A stretch of DNA of 64,000 bases. Origin: Bacillota bacterium (GTDB taxonomy: Bacteria; Bacillota; Clostridia; Christensenellales; SZUA-584). The position numbers and the translations under genes are program-made. The stretch is taken from NCBI GenBank assembly GCA_023408075.1, contig JAEYKW010000015.1, positions 310,001 to 374,000 of the forward strand, read 5' to 3'. Position 1 is the stretch's first letter; each line of letters opens with the position of its first letter. The notes beneath the pieces are model-generated. The model was not told the DNA's origin. It was given only the letters and a program-made list of their open reading frames with translations, and ran no database searches. This document shows, piece by piece, positions 50,584 through 59,491 of the stretch.

Positions 50584-51152
50584 TAGCATTCAACCTCCAT
50601 CAGTTTTAATTTTTCGTTTTCAAACCGATCCTTTTTCGGTTCAACTTTTTTTCTCTGCTCATAAAGGGAGCGGAGAGACACCTGCGTCTGTGAATACGCA
50701 GGAAATGCCACCGGGGATATCTCGATCAGCTCACCACGCTTGACCGTTCGCCTGATATTGCTTTTGTCCGTGTCATCCCAAAGGTCTTCAGTCACGTAGA
50801 AGCCGAACGACACACCGTCCACATCCCCGCGGTCTATCAGAGTCTTGGCGTCACGACCGTCCTGGGTATCCGGCAACTCATTCTCAAAATAAATGCCGTC
50901 CTTTTTTACGTCGAGGCGCAGAGTTTGGTTCTTTGTGGAGCCGAGCACCTTCGCGCTATCATGAGACCAGAGCATTTTAACTGTTCTTGTTTTCAGGCTC
51001 TCATCAAAGGCACCTGCCTCTATGACCTCCGTAAATCCCATGTCTTCTGACTGCTCATCATACGGCACGCCGCGCCCAGCAATCATCTTTTTACCGTCGC
51101 CCTCTTCTCTGGCTTCAAGCGGCAGCCTAATATACCGCTGCTCAATCTGCAT
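50583..51152 (-). CDS. HK97-family prohead protease
   Basis: This 189-residue serine protease has GRGVPYDEQSE near the start, MLWSHDSAKVLG with the catalytic His, and GDVDGVSFGFYV with the catalytic Ser. It processes capsid during head maturation. It has an AAGGTG ribosome site. Confidence 0.88.
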   Translation of the reverse strand: MQIEQRYIRLPLEAREEGDGKKMIAGRGVPYDEQSEDMGFTEVIEAGAFDESLKTRTVKMLWSHDSAKVLGSTKNQTLRLDVKKDGIYFENELPDTQDGRDAKTLIDRGDVDGVSFGFYVTEDLWDDTDKSNIRRTVKRGELIEISPVAFPAYSQTQVSLRSLYEQRKKVEPKKDRFENEKLKLMEVEC

Positions 51153-51168
51153 TTTTTCACCTTCCTTT

Positions 51169-53223
51169 TTACGTGCTCACAATGGTGCATACGCAGCCCT
51201 CGTGCAAAGGCGGATGTCCCGTGTTCTGATAGACGGTCATGTTTTTGCCGTCTCCTTCAGCGATCCCGCCACTGGAAACGAAGTTCTGTTCAATGCCCAC
51301 CACCACGCCGTCCATCTCGTTGCAGTACGGGCACGATTGACTGCCCATGTTGACCCACATGATACGCGTCACCCCGCCGCTGGAATAGGCCGCTTTTGCT
51401 ATCGCGCCCGCGAGCCTCACGCATTCGTTCAATCCGATCTTATCCGGCCGCTTTTCTTCCCACTCGTCAAGGCGTTCCTCGACCGCTTCAAGCTCTGTCT
51501 GACCGTTGTCAGCTGCTTTCTTCACAAGAGATTTAAGCTGCCCCTTGGATGAATTGATGTGCCGCACAGTAAACGCGTCCATATACTGTGCGAGAAACTT
51601 TGTCACGCGTTCGTTCCATTGGCCTGTAAAATTTATTTCTTTAGCAGCTTCGGCATATATGTTTTTCGCCAAAGCTGAAAAAGGCGTGTTCATCTGATGT
51701 CTGATCGCCTCAGGTAGATCATCATAAAAGCTCTCGAGCGCGTCAGTGAAAGCCGCTGTGCCCTTTGAACTGATCGTTTCGACTGAAAGCGTTTCCTTCG
51801 CAATGGATCTGATGCCTTTCACTTCGTGCGAAACCAATGCGCGGGCTTTATCGGTGATCTTGCCGTTATATTCGTTTGCGATCTTCGTTCGTTTCGTGGC
51901 TGATCTGATTTGTGCTGTGCTTAAAACGGCTGTGTCGGGCGGTTTTTCTCGTACCGCTTGTCCTATATTCCGCGTCAGCAAGGCTCCTAACGCATTCAAT
52001 GCCGCCGCTTCAGTCTCGCTCTGGACGTTTCCGGCCGCGACCTTTTCAACCGGCGCGAAATTTAACGGCATATAATACCCCTTGCCAAGGCCATCCGGTA
52101 TCGGATTCATATTCTCCTTTTCACGCCATGTGTCCGCATTCATAACCCCGTTCTGGCGCATGATCTGGAAAACCTCGGCTCGCGTCTTACTGTCGCCCCG
52201 AAGCAACGCATCCACGTTGTACTCAGCATAAAAAACAAGCCGCTGCTGGCGGCTTAATAGAGAGCGTTTAATCTCCTGTTCCCAGAGAACAAGCAATGGC
52301 CGTAGTGTATATACTACGAAATTGATATTCTGGTGCTCGATGTTGGAGTATGTCGAGCGCTCCAAATCCATAATCAGATGCGGCGGCACATTGAAAAACC
52401 GTGCAACCTCTGTCACCTGAAACTTTCGGGTCTCGATAAACTGCGATTCGTCCGGTGCGTAGGAGGTTTTAACAAACTCCATCCCCTCCTCGAGCACCAT
52501 TATTTCGTGTGCATTCTCAACGCCTTGGTATCTGTCCTTCCATTGCTTGCGAAGCCGTTCCTGTGCCGGTTCCGAAAGATTTTTTTCATGCTTTAGGACA
52601 CCGCCTGTATTGGCGCCGTTGGAAAAGAATCTCGAGCCGAAATCCTCCGCCGCTTTCGCTAAGCCGAAAATATCCCGTCCGATATCGAGCGGCGCAAACG
52701 GTTTATCTGTGCTATATCCGATATTGACCAGTCGCAAAATCTCATAGTCGTTATATATTCGGCTGCTGCCGTCCAGAAAGAAAACTTTAAATACGCGCCC
52801 CGTGGGAGTAATCGATTCGTGAACACGCCAATAGCACACGGGCACGAGACCCTCCACCTCCCCCTTGGCATTCCATTTTATGATCGCATAGGCCCGACCG
52901 CCGATGAAGTAATTCACCATCATCACGCGACGGAAATCAACGCTGGTCATCAACTCGTTTGGCATGTCGTGAAGAATCTCATAAAGGCTAAAATCCCTTG
53001 CGATCTCTCGGCCTTCGTTTGTCCTTCGATAGACATTAAGCGGCAGCGTCGCGACCGTGGAGGCCAGCAGATTGAGAGCAGCATATACGGCAGAGATCGA
53101 TACCACATTATCCTGATTGATGTTGACACCCGCCGCGCTCTTGCCAAAATCCCAGAACCAGCCGTTGCTTTCCGAGATGGCCCGCACAATTCGGTTATTA
53201 ACCCAGTTCCTTATCCTTCCCAT
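51169..53223 (-). CDS. Portal protein fused to MuF-like head morphogenesis domain
   Basis: This 684-residue protein has a phage portal (about residues 1-400: SAVYAALNLLASTVATLPLN, FFSNGANTGGVLKH, VARFFNVPPHLIMD, LRPLLVLWEQEI). A C-terminal part (about 440-684) ends with WVNMGSQSCPYCNEMDG and GHPPLHEGCVCTI, as in Mu gpF-like minor head proteins. In most phages these are separate genes. A stray frameshift or read-through is not needed; the frame is continuous. Confidence 0.85.
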   Translation of the reverse strand: MGRIRNWVNNRIVRAISESNGWFWDFGKSAAGVNINQDNVVSISAVYAALNLLASTVATLPLNVYRRTNEGREIARDFSLYEILHDMPNELMTSVDFRRVMMVNYFIGGRAYAIIKWNAKGEVEGLVPVCYWRVHESITPTGRVFKVFFLDGSSRIYNDYEILRLVNIGYSTDKPFAPLDIGRDIFGLAKAAEDFGSRFFSNGANTGGVLKHEKNLSEPAQERLRKQWKDRYQGVENAHEIMVLEEGMEFVKTSYAPDESQFIETRKFQVTEVARFFNVPPHLIMDLERSTYSNIEHQNINFVVYTLRPLLVLWEQEIKRSLLSRQQRLVFYAEYNVDALLRGDSKTRAEVFQIMRQNGVMNADTWREKENMNPIPDGLGKGYYMPLNFAPVEKVAAGNVQSETEAAALNALGALLTRNIGQAVREKPPDTAVLSTAQIRSATKRTKIANEYNGKITDKARALVSHEVKGIRSIAKETLSVETISSKGTAAFTDALESFYDDLPEAIRHQMNTPFSALAKNIYAEAAKEINFTGQWNERVTKFLAQYMDAFTVRHINSSKGQLKSLVKKAADNGQTELEAVEERLDEWEEKRPDKIGLNECVRLAGAIAKAAYSSGGVTRIMWVNMGSQSCPYCNEMDGVVVGIEQNFVSSGGIAEGDGKNMTVYQNTGHPPLHEGCVCTIVST

Positions 53224-53232
53224 ATCGGCTCC

Positions 53233-55005
53233 TTATGTCGTGATAAATCCGCGCTCCTCATACACACTCTTAAACTCTGGTTCCTCGATGAACCGTATAG
53301 CGCGCGCCATTGCGTTGATCACCGCCGCCAGCGGGTCAATCCTTTGGCTGTCATCCTTATGCTTCTTCGACAGCTTGATATTTCCGTTGTTGTCCTGAAC
53401 CTCAACCGCATTTGACAACGCCCAGGTCAGCAGCGGCGAACCGTCATGAATCAGTTTGCCCCTGAGAATCAGTTCACGGAAAAACTTTGTCGGCTCAGAA
53501 AGGGTAATGACGCCTTGTCTGATTTCTACAAACTGTTCCTCAGAATATGCATCTTCCTTCTGCATCTGTGTGATCATGTGCGTAGCGTTATATGGATCGT
53601 AGTCAAACTCCCGCATGAGCCACCCTTCTTCGAACTCCATATCGTGGACATGATCGCGAACATAATCATAGTCGATCACAGCGCCCGGCGTTTCGGTGCA
53701 CCAACCGTCATTGATCCAGTCTCGATACGGAACGCGATCCGTTTTTTCGTGCCTTGATACGGCTTCAGCTGGAATAAAACCATGCGCACAGACCGCAAAA
53801 ACGCCATCCGGCAGCAAGAAAACAAAACCGTCTGCGGTCAAATCGACCGCCTTTGAAAGGTCAAATCCGCAGAATGGAGATACTCCTTTAACTTTCCTAA
53901 TGAATTCAGCGCGCGATACGGCAAGCTCTTTATACTTATCCATGCAGCCGGAAGCGTATTTTTTCTCCGAATCAGCCTGCCAAATGTTCATGCGCTTGGT
54001 CATAAACTCGCGTATCTTGTCTGGGTCACCTGTACCAAACGCCAATTCATACTCGGATTCTATCTGAGCCAACAATTCGCAAGCGTAAGCGTTATCATTT
54101 TGCAGAATAGGATTGGCTTTCGGCCACACTGTCCGATCGTGTGGGTTGTCCTTCTCGTCGAGCTGCCGGATCATGACAAATTCAGTTTCTATCACCAAAT
54201 CGCCGCTTAAAATCTTGCACCCGGTGTCGTACTCTTTCTTGCAGGGGTTATTCTCCGCGTCCTTTCCCGCCGTCGAGATGATGTTCATCAGTGATTGAGC
54301 ACGCTTTCCGAAGCCGGAGAACAGCGTATCGTGAATCTCACTGGTCGGATGCGCGTGGTATTCATCCACCGTAACGATTGTGGGCGCGCCGGAGTCCTTG
54401 TTCTTCGTGTCCTTGGACAACGGCCGCAGCCAACCGCCGCGCGTCTTATGCTCAATGTATGTCTTCTTGACTTCAAGCCTTTTTAAGATGTCCGGGCTCA
54501 CAAGCGCCATCGCATGCGCGTCACCCCATACGCGCTTCGCTTGGCCGCGGTCCACAGCGGCACATTCCACCTCCGGCATTTGTTCATATTGCCGTAGCTC
54601 CGGGTGCCCGGGCGGGTATATCACGTCCGAGCACATGCCGTATAGAGAGATGCCGCTCATTTCGGTTGATTTCACGTTGCCGCGGGCACGCATATTCAGT
54701 GATTTATTAAAGCGCCGCTTGCCGGAATCCTGATGCACCCATCCAAACAGGCACCCAAGGTCAAACTTTTGGAACGGCTCAAGCTCTATCGGCTGCCCTT
54801 GGAAAACACCACGTACATGCCGGCACAAGAGAAACCATTTAAAAATGCGGTCCGCGCGGGTCTCATCAAAAACAAAAGGGAACTTCTCAGTCCCCTGCCG
54901 TTTCAGATCCTTCAGGTGTCGCTCGCATGAAAGCCATTCCCATTTACATGATTGAATCTTCCCGGATACAACATCAATCGCATACTGTGTCGTTGGGTGT
55001 TCCAT
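53233..55005 (-). CDS. terL: Terminase large subunit
   Basis: This 590-residue packaging motor has an ATPase domain with RARGNVKSTE as Walker A (a Val replaces the usual Gly or Lys), TIVTVDEYH as Walker B, and a nuclease domain with CGFDLSKAVDLTADG. It belongs to the HK97/Terminase_1 group. ATG 55005 overlaps the preceding stop by 1 nt, and the frame to 55047 is an unused extension. Confidence 0.9.
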   Translation of the reverse strand: MEHPTTQYAIDVVSGKIQSCKWEWLSCERHLKDLKRQGTEKFPFVFDETRADRIFKWFLLCRHVRGVFQGQPIELEPFQKFDLGCLFGWVHQDSGKRRFNKSLNMRARGNVKSTEMSGISLYGMCSDVIYPPGHPELRQYEQMPEVECAAVDRGQAKRVWGDAHAMALVSPDILKRLEVKKTYIEHKTRGGWLRPLSKDTKNKDSGAPTIVTVDEYHAHPTSEIHDTLFSGFGKRAQSLMNIISTAGKDAENNPCKKEYDTGCKILSGDLVIETEFVMIRQLDEKDNPHDRTVWPKANPILQNDNAYACELLAQIESEYELAFGTGDPDKIREFMTKRMNIWQADSEKKYASGCMDKYKELAVSRAEFIRKVKGVSPFCGFDLSKAVDLTADGFVFLLPDGVFAVCAHGFIPAEAVSRHEKTDRVPYRDWINDGWCTETPGAVIDYDYVRDHVHDMEFEEGWLMREFDYDPYNATHMITQMQKEDAYSEEQFVEIRQGVITLSEPTKFFRELILRGKLIHDGSPLLTWALSNAVEVQDNNGNIKLSKKHKDDSQRIDPLAAVINAMARAIRFIEEPEFKSVYEERGFITT

Positions 55006-55208
55006 CAGCCTTGCTCGCTGTGTAAAATAGCACGGGCAATTGCACAAGCCTGGTCTCTATCAAATCCCGCGTCCCGCAAAATTACATACTGCTGCGTTTT
55101 TATGAATTCTTGATTTATCTCTCTTTGCCATTCTTGATAACGCGATTGCTTCAGTGTCTGCAATGCAGCTTTGCTGCGTAATTCGCCTTTGTGTCTTTTT
55201 TTAAACAT
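55005..55208 (-). CDS. Small hypothetical phage protein
   Basis: This 67-residue basic helical protein lies between the terminase genes and is translationally coupled to terL. Its start KKRHKGELRSKAALQTLKQ suggests nucleic-acid contact. No family recognised. Confidence 0.55.
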   Translation of the reverse strand: MFKKRHKGELRSKAALQTLKQSRYQEWQREINQEFIKTQQYVILRDAGFDRDQACAIARAILHSEQG

Positions 55209-55223
55209 ATTCGTTACGGCCTC

Positions 55224-55727
55224 CTAATCAAACATATCCGCGTGTTCATCGCGAGGTTTGCGCGGCTCCTTTCGCGGGATGTTCTTTGTCCGCGATACAG
55301 GATTGAGATATAGCCGATCTCCCAGCGTAACAACCTGCTGCCGTTTCAACCGCAGCTCCGAGCCGATCTCAAGAACCTGCTTTTGAGCAATCAATTTTTC
55401 ACTGATTGTTCTTTCCTCATCTCGTATAACTTTCATGGCATTATCCATAAGCTCCGTCATGACATCGAGTTCCCACACGGCCATGCAGTATTGGTTAATC
55501 AGATGCTCGTCCAGCGAGCCGACAAACTCAATCTCTTTATACAGCTTTTTAAGACGTTTAAACTCCTGTAGCGCGCGGGGACATTTAAGCACGGCATCAC
55601 TCGCATGTAGTGTTTTATTTTTGAGTTTTATTTCAGATTTTTGCCGATGCTCAATTTCATCTTTCGTAAGGTGCTTACGCCCGTTTGACCGCACCAATGC
55701 TAGAGGTTGAGCATTCCGCCCTGCCAA
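55224..55727 (-). CDS. terS: Terminase small subunit, P27 family
   Basis: This 167-residue protein has the P27 layout: basic start, LKCPRALQEFKRLKKLYKE, LINQYCMAVWELDVM and GSELRLKRQQVVTLGDRLYLNP. It recognises phage DNA for packaging. It lies just upstream of terL with one small gene between. Confidence 0.82.
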   Translation of the reverse strand: MAGRNAQPLALVRSNGRKHLTKDEIEHRQKSEIKLKNKTLHASDAVLKCPRALQEFKRLKKLYKEIEFVGSLDEHLINQYCMAVWELDVMTELMDNAMKVIRDEERTISEKLIAQKQVLEIGSELRLKRQQVVTLGDRLYLNPVSRTKNIPRKEPRKPRDEHADMFD

Positions 55728-55846
55728 TTTTGTTCACTCCTCGCATATAAAATCAGGGTTTCAAAAAGGGAGTTTTTCACACAGATGACTGGGACACACG
55801 TTAGGCGTCTCGCAGGTCCGGGAGAATTTTACCCGCCCTTCCCCAT

Positions 55847-56221
55847 CTATCGGTTACCAAAGCCTCCATCTTCTTTTGCAGTTTTTCTGCTATGGCATGA
55901 AGGGCACAATGAACGAAGGTTGTTCGTATCAAAGAACAACTTCGCGTCGCCTTTGTGTGGTACCTCATGGTCCGCATGCTTGGCTTCTCTGACTTGGTTA
56001 TGCTCGAGGCATTCTTCACACAGAGGTTGTTTGCGCAATTGGTCTTTGCTCATGCGTTTCCAGCGCTTAGTGTCGTACCACCCGCACCGCACCCGCCCCC
56101 GGTTCTCCGCCCGGTAGTCCCGCCGCGGTGTTAAGCCCCCATGCTTTTCACAGTAGGCCCCCTCCCGTATTAAAGCAGTACACCCCGGTTTCTTACATGG
56201 GCGCAGCGGTGTGTTTGGCAT
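55847..56221 (-). CDS. HNH endonuclease
   Basis: This 124-residue protein has a CTALI..YCEKHG zinc knuckle, then KHADHEVPHKGD...NNLRSLCPSCHSRKTAKE, the HNH core. HNH genes are usual upstream of terminase in HK97-type phages and aid DNA packaging by terminase. Confidence 0.88.
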   Translation of the reverse strand: MPNTPLRPCKKPGCTALIREGAYCEKHGGLTPRRDYRAENRGRVRCGWYDTKRWKRMSKDQLRKQPLCEECLEHNQVREAKHADHEVPHKGDAKLFFDTNNLRSLCPSCHSRKTAKEDGGFGNR

Positions 56222-56269
56222 ATCTTCTCCAAATTAAAAGAGCGCCTGCTAAGCGCTCATGCGATATCG

Positions 56270-56416
56270 TTCATTATAGATTCTTCGGCTTTATGAACCA
56301 GCGGTTTTAATTACCGCGTGCCATCACCGTGTATTTGATTCCGGTGCCGCCAGCCTTGAGCGATGCTGCTCGACAGACATCAATAATCCAATCCATCTCA
56401 TACCGCCGCCCGTGTT
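56270..56416 (-). pseudogene. Decayed duplicate of the 57111-57383 gene
   Basis: On the minus strand, 56416 to 56311 encodes GRRYEMDWIIDVCRAASLKAGGTGIKYTVMARG followed by a stop. This matches residues 33-66 of the 57111-57383 protein. After the stop, homology continues as RWFIKPKN, matching RWFMERKD. There is no start codon and the N-terminal half is missing. This is a partial copy that has been cut and interrupted. Confidence 0.75.
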
Positions 56417-56432
56417 TACTCGCCGCCTTTTG

Positions 56433-56446
56433 CGAATATATGTTCT
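56433..56446 (-). promoter_or_regulatory. LexA-like box upstream of the decayed gene
   Basis: CGAATATATGTTCT (plus strand) resembles the Bacillota SOS box CGAAC-N4-GTTCG. It differs at one position from the dyad near dinB at 58640-58653. Confidence 0.45.
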
Positions 56447-56489
56447 ACAGAGAGTATATCGTGTTATGCGTTTGCAATAGGTAAATGCT

Positions 56490-56954
56490 TCAAATACTAT
56501 TTAGAATATCCTTTTCGATTTCTTCCCAACATACTATATAAGTAAAATCGTAGAATTTCCCTATGTAACCAGCAGATTGTCTTTCATAATTTTCGCGAGC
56601 TATGAATCCAGCATTCTTATTAATCTCATCGTTAGTAATTGCGTTTCTGTATCTATGCTTAATCATGAGAAGTAAAGCCGCTGCATCTTTTATTGAATGC
56701 TCAACTATAAAACTATTAAACTTTTCTGCTAATCTATCTACTTTTTCAAACTCATATACCGCCTGAATTGTTGGAATATCATCCACTTTAATTCTTGGTG
56801 CGTTTATAGCCAGTTCAACAAACTCTCTACATAAAAAGTAGAAATCATAATTCTCAGGCTTATTTTCAATCTTGAGTATTATTTCGTCTAAGTCTGTCTC
56901 AGCCTTTTCAGTTATGATTTTCTTGTTAAATTCTCTTGCAGTTTCAGTCGTCAA
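56490..56954 (-). CDS. A+T-rich hypothetical cargo gene
   Basis: This 154-residue protein is helical, rich in Glu/Lys/Ile, with NYDFYFLCREFVELAI and a C-terminal YDFTYIVCWEEIE. TTG 56954 is preferred, as AAAGGAG lies 8 nt upstream; ATG 56972 is an alternative. The gene is visibly richer in A+T than the phage genes on both sides. It lies between the polymerase and HNH modules, a position often used for cargo genes. No family recognised. Confidence 0.6.
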   Translation of the reverse strand: MTTETAREFNKKIITEKAETDLDEIILKIENKPENYDFYFLCREFVELAINAPRIKVDDIPTIQAVYEFEKVDRLAEKFNSFIVEHSIKDAAALLLMIKHRYRNAITNDEINKNAGFIARENYERQSAGYIGKFYDFTYIVCWEEIEKDILNSI

Positions 56955-57110
56955 AATGGTATCTCCTTTCATTTTATAACGACTAATTCTACATTTTATA
57001 ACAAATTCCTTTTTTTAATGTTGTTACAAATCTTTATATAATGAAGAGCACTGCCTCGCAATGCACTTGTATCCCTCACCCAACTCTTCTGACTATATGG
57101 GCTTCGTACT

Positions 57111-57383
57111 TTAATCTGTCAACGGGTCTTTTCGTTCCATGAACCAGCGGTCTTCTTCAAGCCACAGAAACGTTTGGTGCCCTTTCACCATGCAGGTATA
57201 GCGAGTGCCAATACCACCTGCCTTGAGCGATACTGCCCGGCATACATCAACGACTGAATCAATCTCATACCGCCGCCCGCTTTCCCACCAAAATGCAACG
57301 GGTTCTATTTGCCCATTCGGAAAATATATCGCTTCGACCTTGACATACACCTTATATTTGTTTTCGTACCGTCTTTCTATCAT
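57111..57383 (-). CDS. dinB-linked small protein, unknown
   Basis: This 90-residue protein has KVYVKVEAIYFPNGQIEPVAFWWESGRRYEID, read over residues 11-42, and a C-terminal WFMERK. It overlaps the DNA polymerase gene by 4 nt (ATGA), so the two are cotranslated and share SOS control. I have seen similar small genes after phage-type polymerase IV genes in Clostridia, but the function is unknown. Confidence 0.7.
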   Translation of the reverse strand: MIERRYENKYKVYVKVEAIYFPNGQIEPVAFWWESGRRYEIDSVVDVCRAVSLKAGGIGTRYTCMVKGHQTFLWLEEDRWFMERKDPLTD

Positions 57384-58627
57384 TGCACCATACCATCCTT
57401 AAAAAAGCCCACGGGATGTATGATGTGATCTCCTTTGGGGTTGATGCCTCCGAGAGGTTTGTCAGCCAGCATGCATGCGCGCTGCAGTGTAAAATGCCCG
57501 AAGCGGCGCCGTATCTCATCCACGGCGATGTCGAGCGCTTCGTATTTTTCACGCTGCCGCTCGTCGCTGAACACCGAAAGCTGCTGCGGTATGGAAGCGG
57601 GTATAAGATCAGTACAGCGCACGCCTAGGCTGCGGATAGGGCGCGGCCAGTTGTAATGCGCCACGAAAAGACGCATCGCCGCATCCGCGATCTCACCCGT
57701 TATGTGTGACGGGCGGGACAGCTTGCACTGGCGCTCAAAGCGGAAAAGCTCGTTGTCGCGAATGGATATCGCCACGGTGCGGCATACAAAGCCGTGCTCA
57801 CGCAGACGCGCACAGACACTTTCGCAGAGTACGAACAACGTGACCTTCACGTCCTCATTGCATGTTAAATCGCGCGGGGTCGTGGTGCTGTTGCCGATGG
57901 ATTTGATCATTGATTCCTCATCCATCTGCATCACGGGGGAATTGTCGAAGCCGTTCGCAAAGGAATAAAGAACGTCGCCCACTTTGCCGAAAATGCCATG
58001 CAGCAGCGAGAGTGGCGTGGCAGCCAGCTGGCCGATGGTGGTGATTCCTAAGCGCACGAGTTTACCCTTGGTGGCGCGGCCCACATAAAGGAGCTCATCC
58101 ACGGGCAGCGGCCACGCGACGGATTTGTAATTGTCTCTGCTGATCAGTGTGGTGGCATCCGGCTTTTTGATATCAGAACCGAGCTTGGCAAATATCTTGT
58201 TGTAGCTGACGCCCACAGATGCCGTGACGCCGAGCTCTCGTGTCACGCGGGCCCGTATCTCGTTGGCGATGTGTACGCCATCTTCACCGCTCACGTCGAG
58301 CCATGCTTCGTCGAGGCCGAACGGCTCAATCTGCGAGGTGTAGTCAGCGTAGATACTGCGGGCGAGCTTTGCGTAACGCAGGTAAAGTGGATAATTCGGA
58401 GGCAGCACGATGAGACCCTGGCATTTTTCTCGTGCCTGCCAAAGCGCCTCGCCTGTCTTTATGCCGGTCGCTTTAGCGATATAATTTTTTGCCAACACTA
58501 TGCCGTGCCGCAGTTCCTCGTCGCCGCCGACAACAACCGGATTGCCCCGGATTTCAGGCCGGTGCACGCACTCCACGGACGCGTAAAAGTTATTCATATC
58601 GCTGTGTAAAATGACCCGCTGCTTCAT
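57380..58627 (-). CDS. dinB: Y-family DNA polymerase (DinB/Pol IV-like)
   Basis: This 415-residue translesion polymerase has the palm motifs SDMNNFYASVE and FGLDEAWLDVS, the fingers, SVGVSYNKIFAKLGSDIKKP, and a C-terminal little-finger domain. A LexA-like box lies 13 nt upstream. It is phage-borne, lies between the sigma-like and packaging genes, and probably acts when the host SOS response induces the prophage. Confidence 0.88.
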   Translation of the reverse strand: MKQRVILHSDMNNFYASVECVHRPEIRGNPVVVGGDEELRHGIVLAKNYIAKATGIKTGEALWQAREKCQGLIVLPPNYPLYLRYAKLARSIYADYTSQIEPFGLDEAWLDVSGEDGVHIANEIRARVTRELGVTASVGVSYNKIFAKLGSDIKKPDATTLISRDNYKSVAWPLPVDELLYVGRATKGKLVRLGITTIGQLAATPLSLLHGIFGKVGDVLYSFANGFDNSPVMQMDEESMIKSIGNSTTTPRDLTCNEDVKVTLFVLCESVCARLREHGFVCRTVAISIRDNELFRFERQCKLSRPSHITGEIADAAMRLFVAHYNWPRPIRSLGVRCTDLIPASIPQQLSVFSDERQREKYEALDIAVDEIRRRFGHFTLQRACMLADKPLGGINPKGDHIIHPVGFFKDGMVQ

Positions 58628-58639
58628 TTCCTTAAACCT

Positions 58640-58653
58640 CGAACATTTGTTCT
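58640..58653 (-). promoter_or_regulatory. SOS (LexA) box before dinB
   Basis: CGAACATTTGTTCT closely fits the Bacillota LexA consensus CGAAC-N4-GTTCG. It lies 13 nt upstream of the dinB ATG, next to a TATAGA -10. Confidence 0.75.
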
Positions 58654-58701
58654 ATAGAAAGTTTATTCGAATCGAGGTCTTTTTACAACAGGTAATATTT
58701 A

Positions 58702-58729
58702 AAAAACCGCCTCGTAAGGAAGCGGTTTC
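58702..58729 (-). terminator. Terminator of the early phage transcript
   Basis: AAACCGC/GCGGTTT stem followed on the minus strand by six T. It separates the sigma-like gene from dinB. Confidence 0.7.
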
Positions 58730-58773
58730 TCATTCTCTGTTCACTGTTTTCACAATAGCAGAAAAAAACGGCA

Positions 58774-59220
58774 CTAAGCGGCACGTTTTTGAATCTTTTC
58801 CAATATGGCATCTTTAATGTTGCGCGCCCCTCTCTCGCTATACCCTATTTTCTGCGCCACCTTCCATGCCGCCATACCATCGAAATACCGCAGCCGCACA
58901 TACCGCTGCTCGGTCTCACTCAGGCCGGAACCGTTCACCATATCCTCAAGCTGGGCCAGCTTACCGTATGCCGCCGCCAGATCAGCAGACACCTTCCGTA
59001 TGCGCTCGGCGTAGACATCGACAAGCCGCGTAACGGCCTGCACCACGGGATCATACAGTGGGCCCCCGGTGACTCTATCCTTCTCCGGGGCCACGCCGCG
59101 CAGCATATCGTCATAGATGGAATCCCGCTTAGCTTTGAGTTCCTCGATCTGCAGCTCCAACTCCCGGATGCGCTGCTTGATTCGCGGATATTCACTTAGC
59201 CGCCGCTCTATATCTGTCAT
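58774..59220 (-). CDS. Phage late regulator, sigma-70 region 4/ArpU-like
   Basis: This 148-residue protein has an N-terminal coiled coil (RIRELELQIEELKAKRDSI) and a C-terminal helix-turn-helix (about 105-145: LSETEQRYVRLRYFDGMAAWKVAQ, then GYSERGARNIKDAIL). This is the plan of DUF1492/ArpU-like late activators. It is probably made early and turns on the late genes. Confidence 0.72.
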   Translation of the reverse strand: MTDIERRLSEYPRIKQRIRELELQIEELKAKRDSIYDDMLRGVAPEKDRVTGGPLYDPVVQAVTRLVDVYAERIRKVSADLAAAYGKLAQLEDMVNGSGLSETEQRYVRLRYFDGMAAWKVAQKIGYSERGARNIKDAILEKIQKRAA

Positions 59221-59314
59221 ATGACCCCCATAGAATCAAAATCAAATTGTATTCCCATCTCCTTCCTGCTAAGCTGTATGTGTGCCAAATAGCGACAGAA
59301 AGGAGGTGTTTCGT

Positions 59315-59491
59315 ATGGCAAAGGATTCTCTCGATATGGCGGCAGATATCACCATCGCTTCGCTCGGTGATTCAAATCAATCTTACGCGCATCCAGATCA
59401 AATCGTAAAAACATTTGAGGCGATCTATCGCAAAATCGAAGAGCTTAAAGCTGAAAAGCCTAGACCCAATGACCCTATAAATGTTAGATAA
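59315..59491 (+). CDS. Small plus-strand phage protein
   Basis: This 58-residue protein on the opposite strand to the phage genes has an AAGGAGGTG site. Its sequence DMAADITIASLGDSNQ...PDQIVKTFEAIYRKIEEL looks like a compact helical domain and reads like part of a DNA-binding regulator (a weak MucR-type resemblance). It overlaps the converging gene by 8 nt. Confidence 0.6.
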   Translation: MAKDSLDMAADITIASLGDSNQSYAHPDQIVKTFEAIYRKIEELKAEKPRPNDPINVR

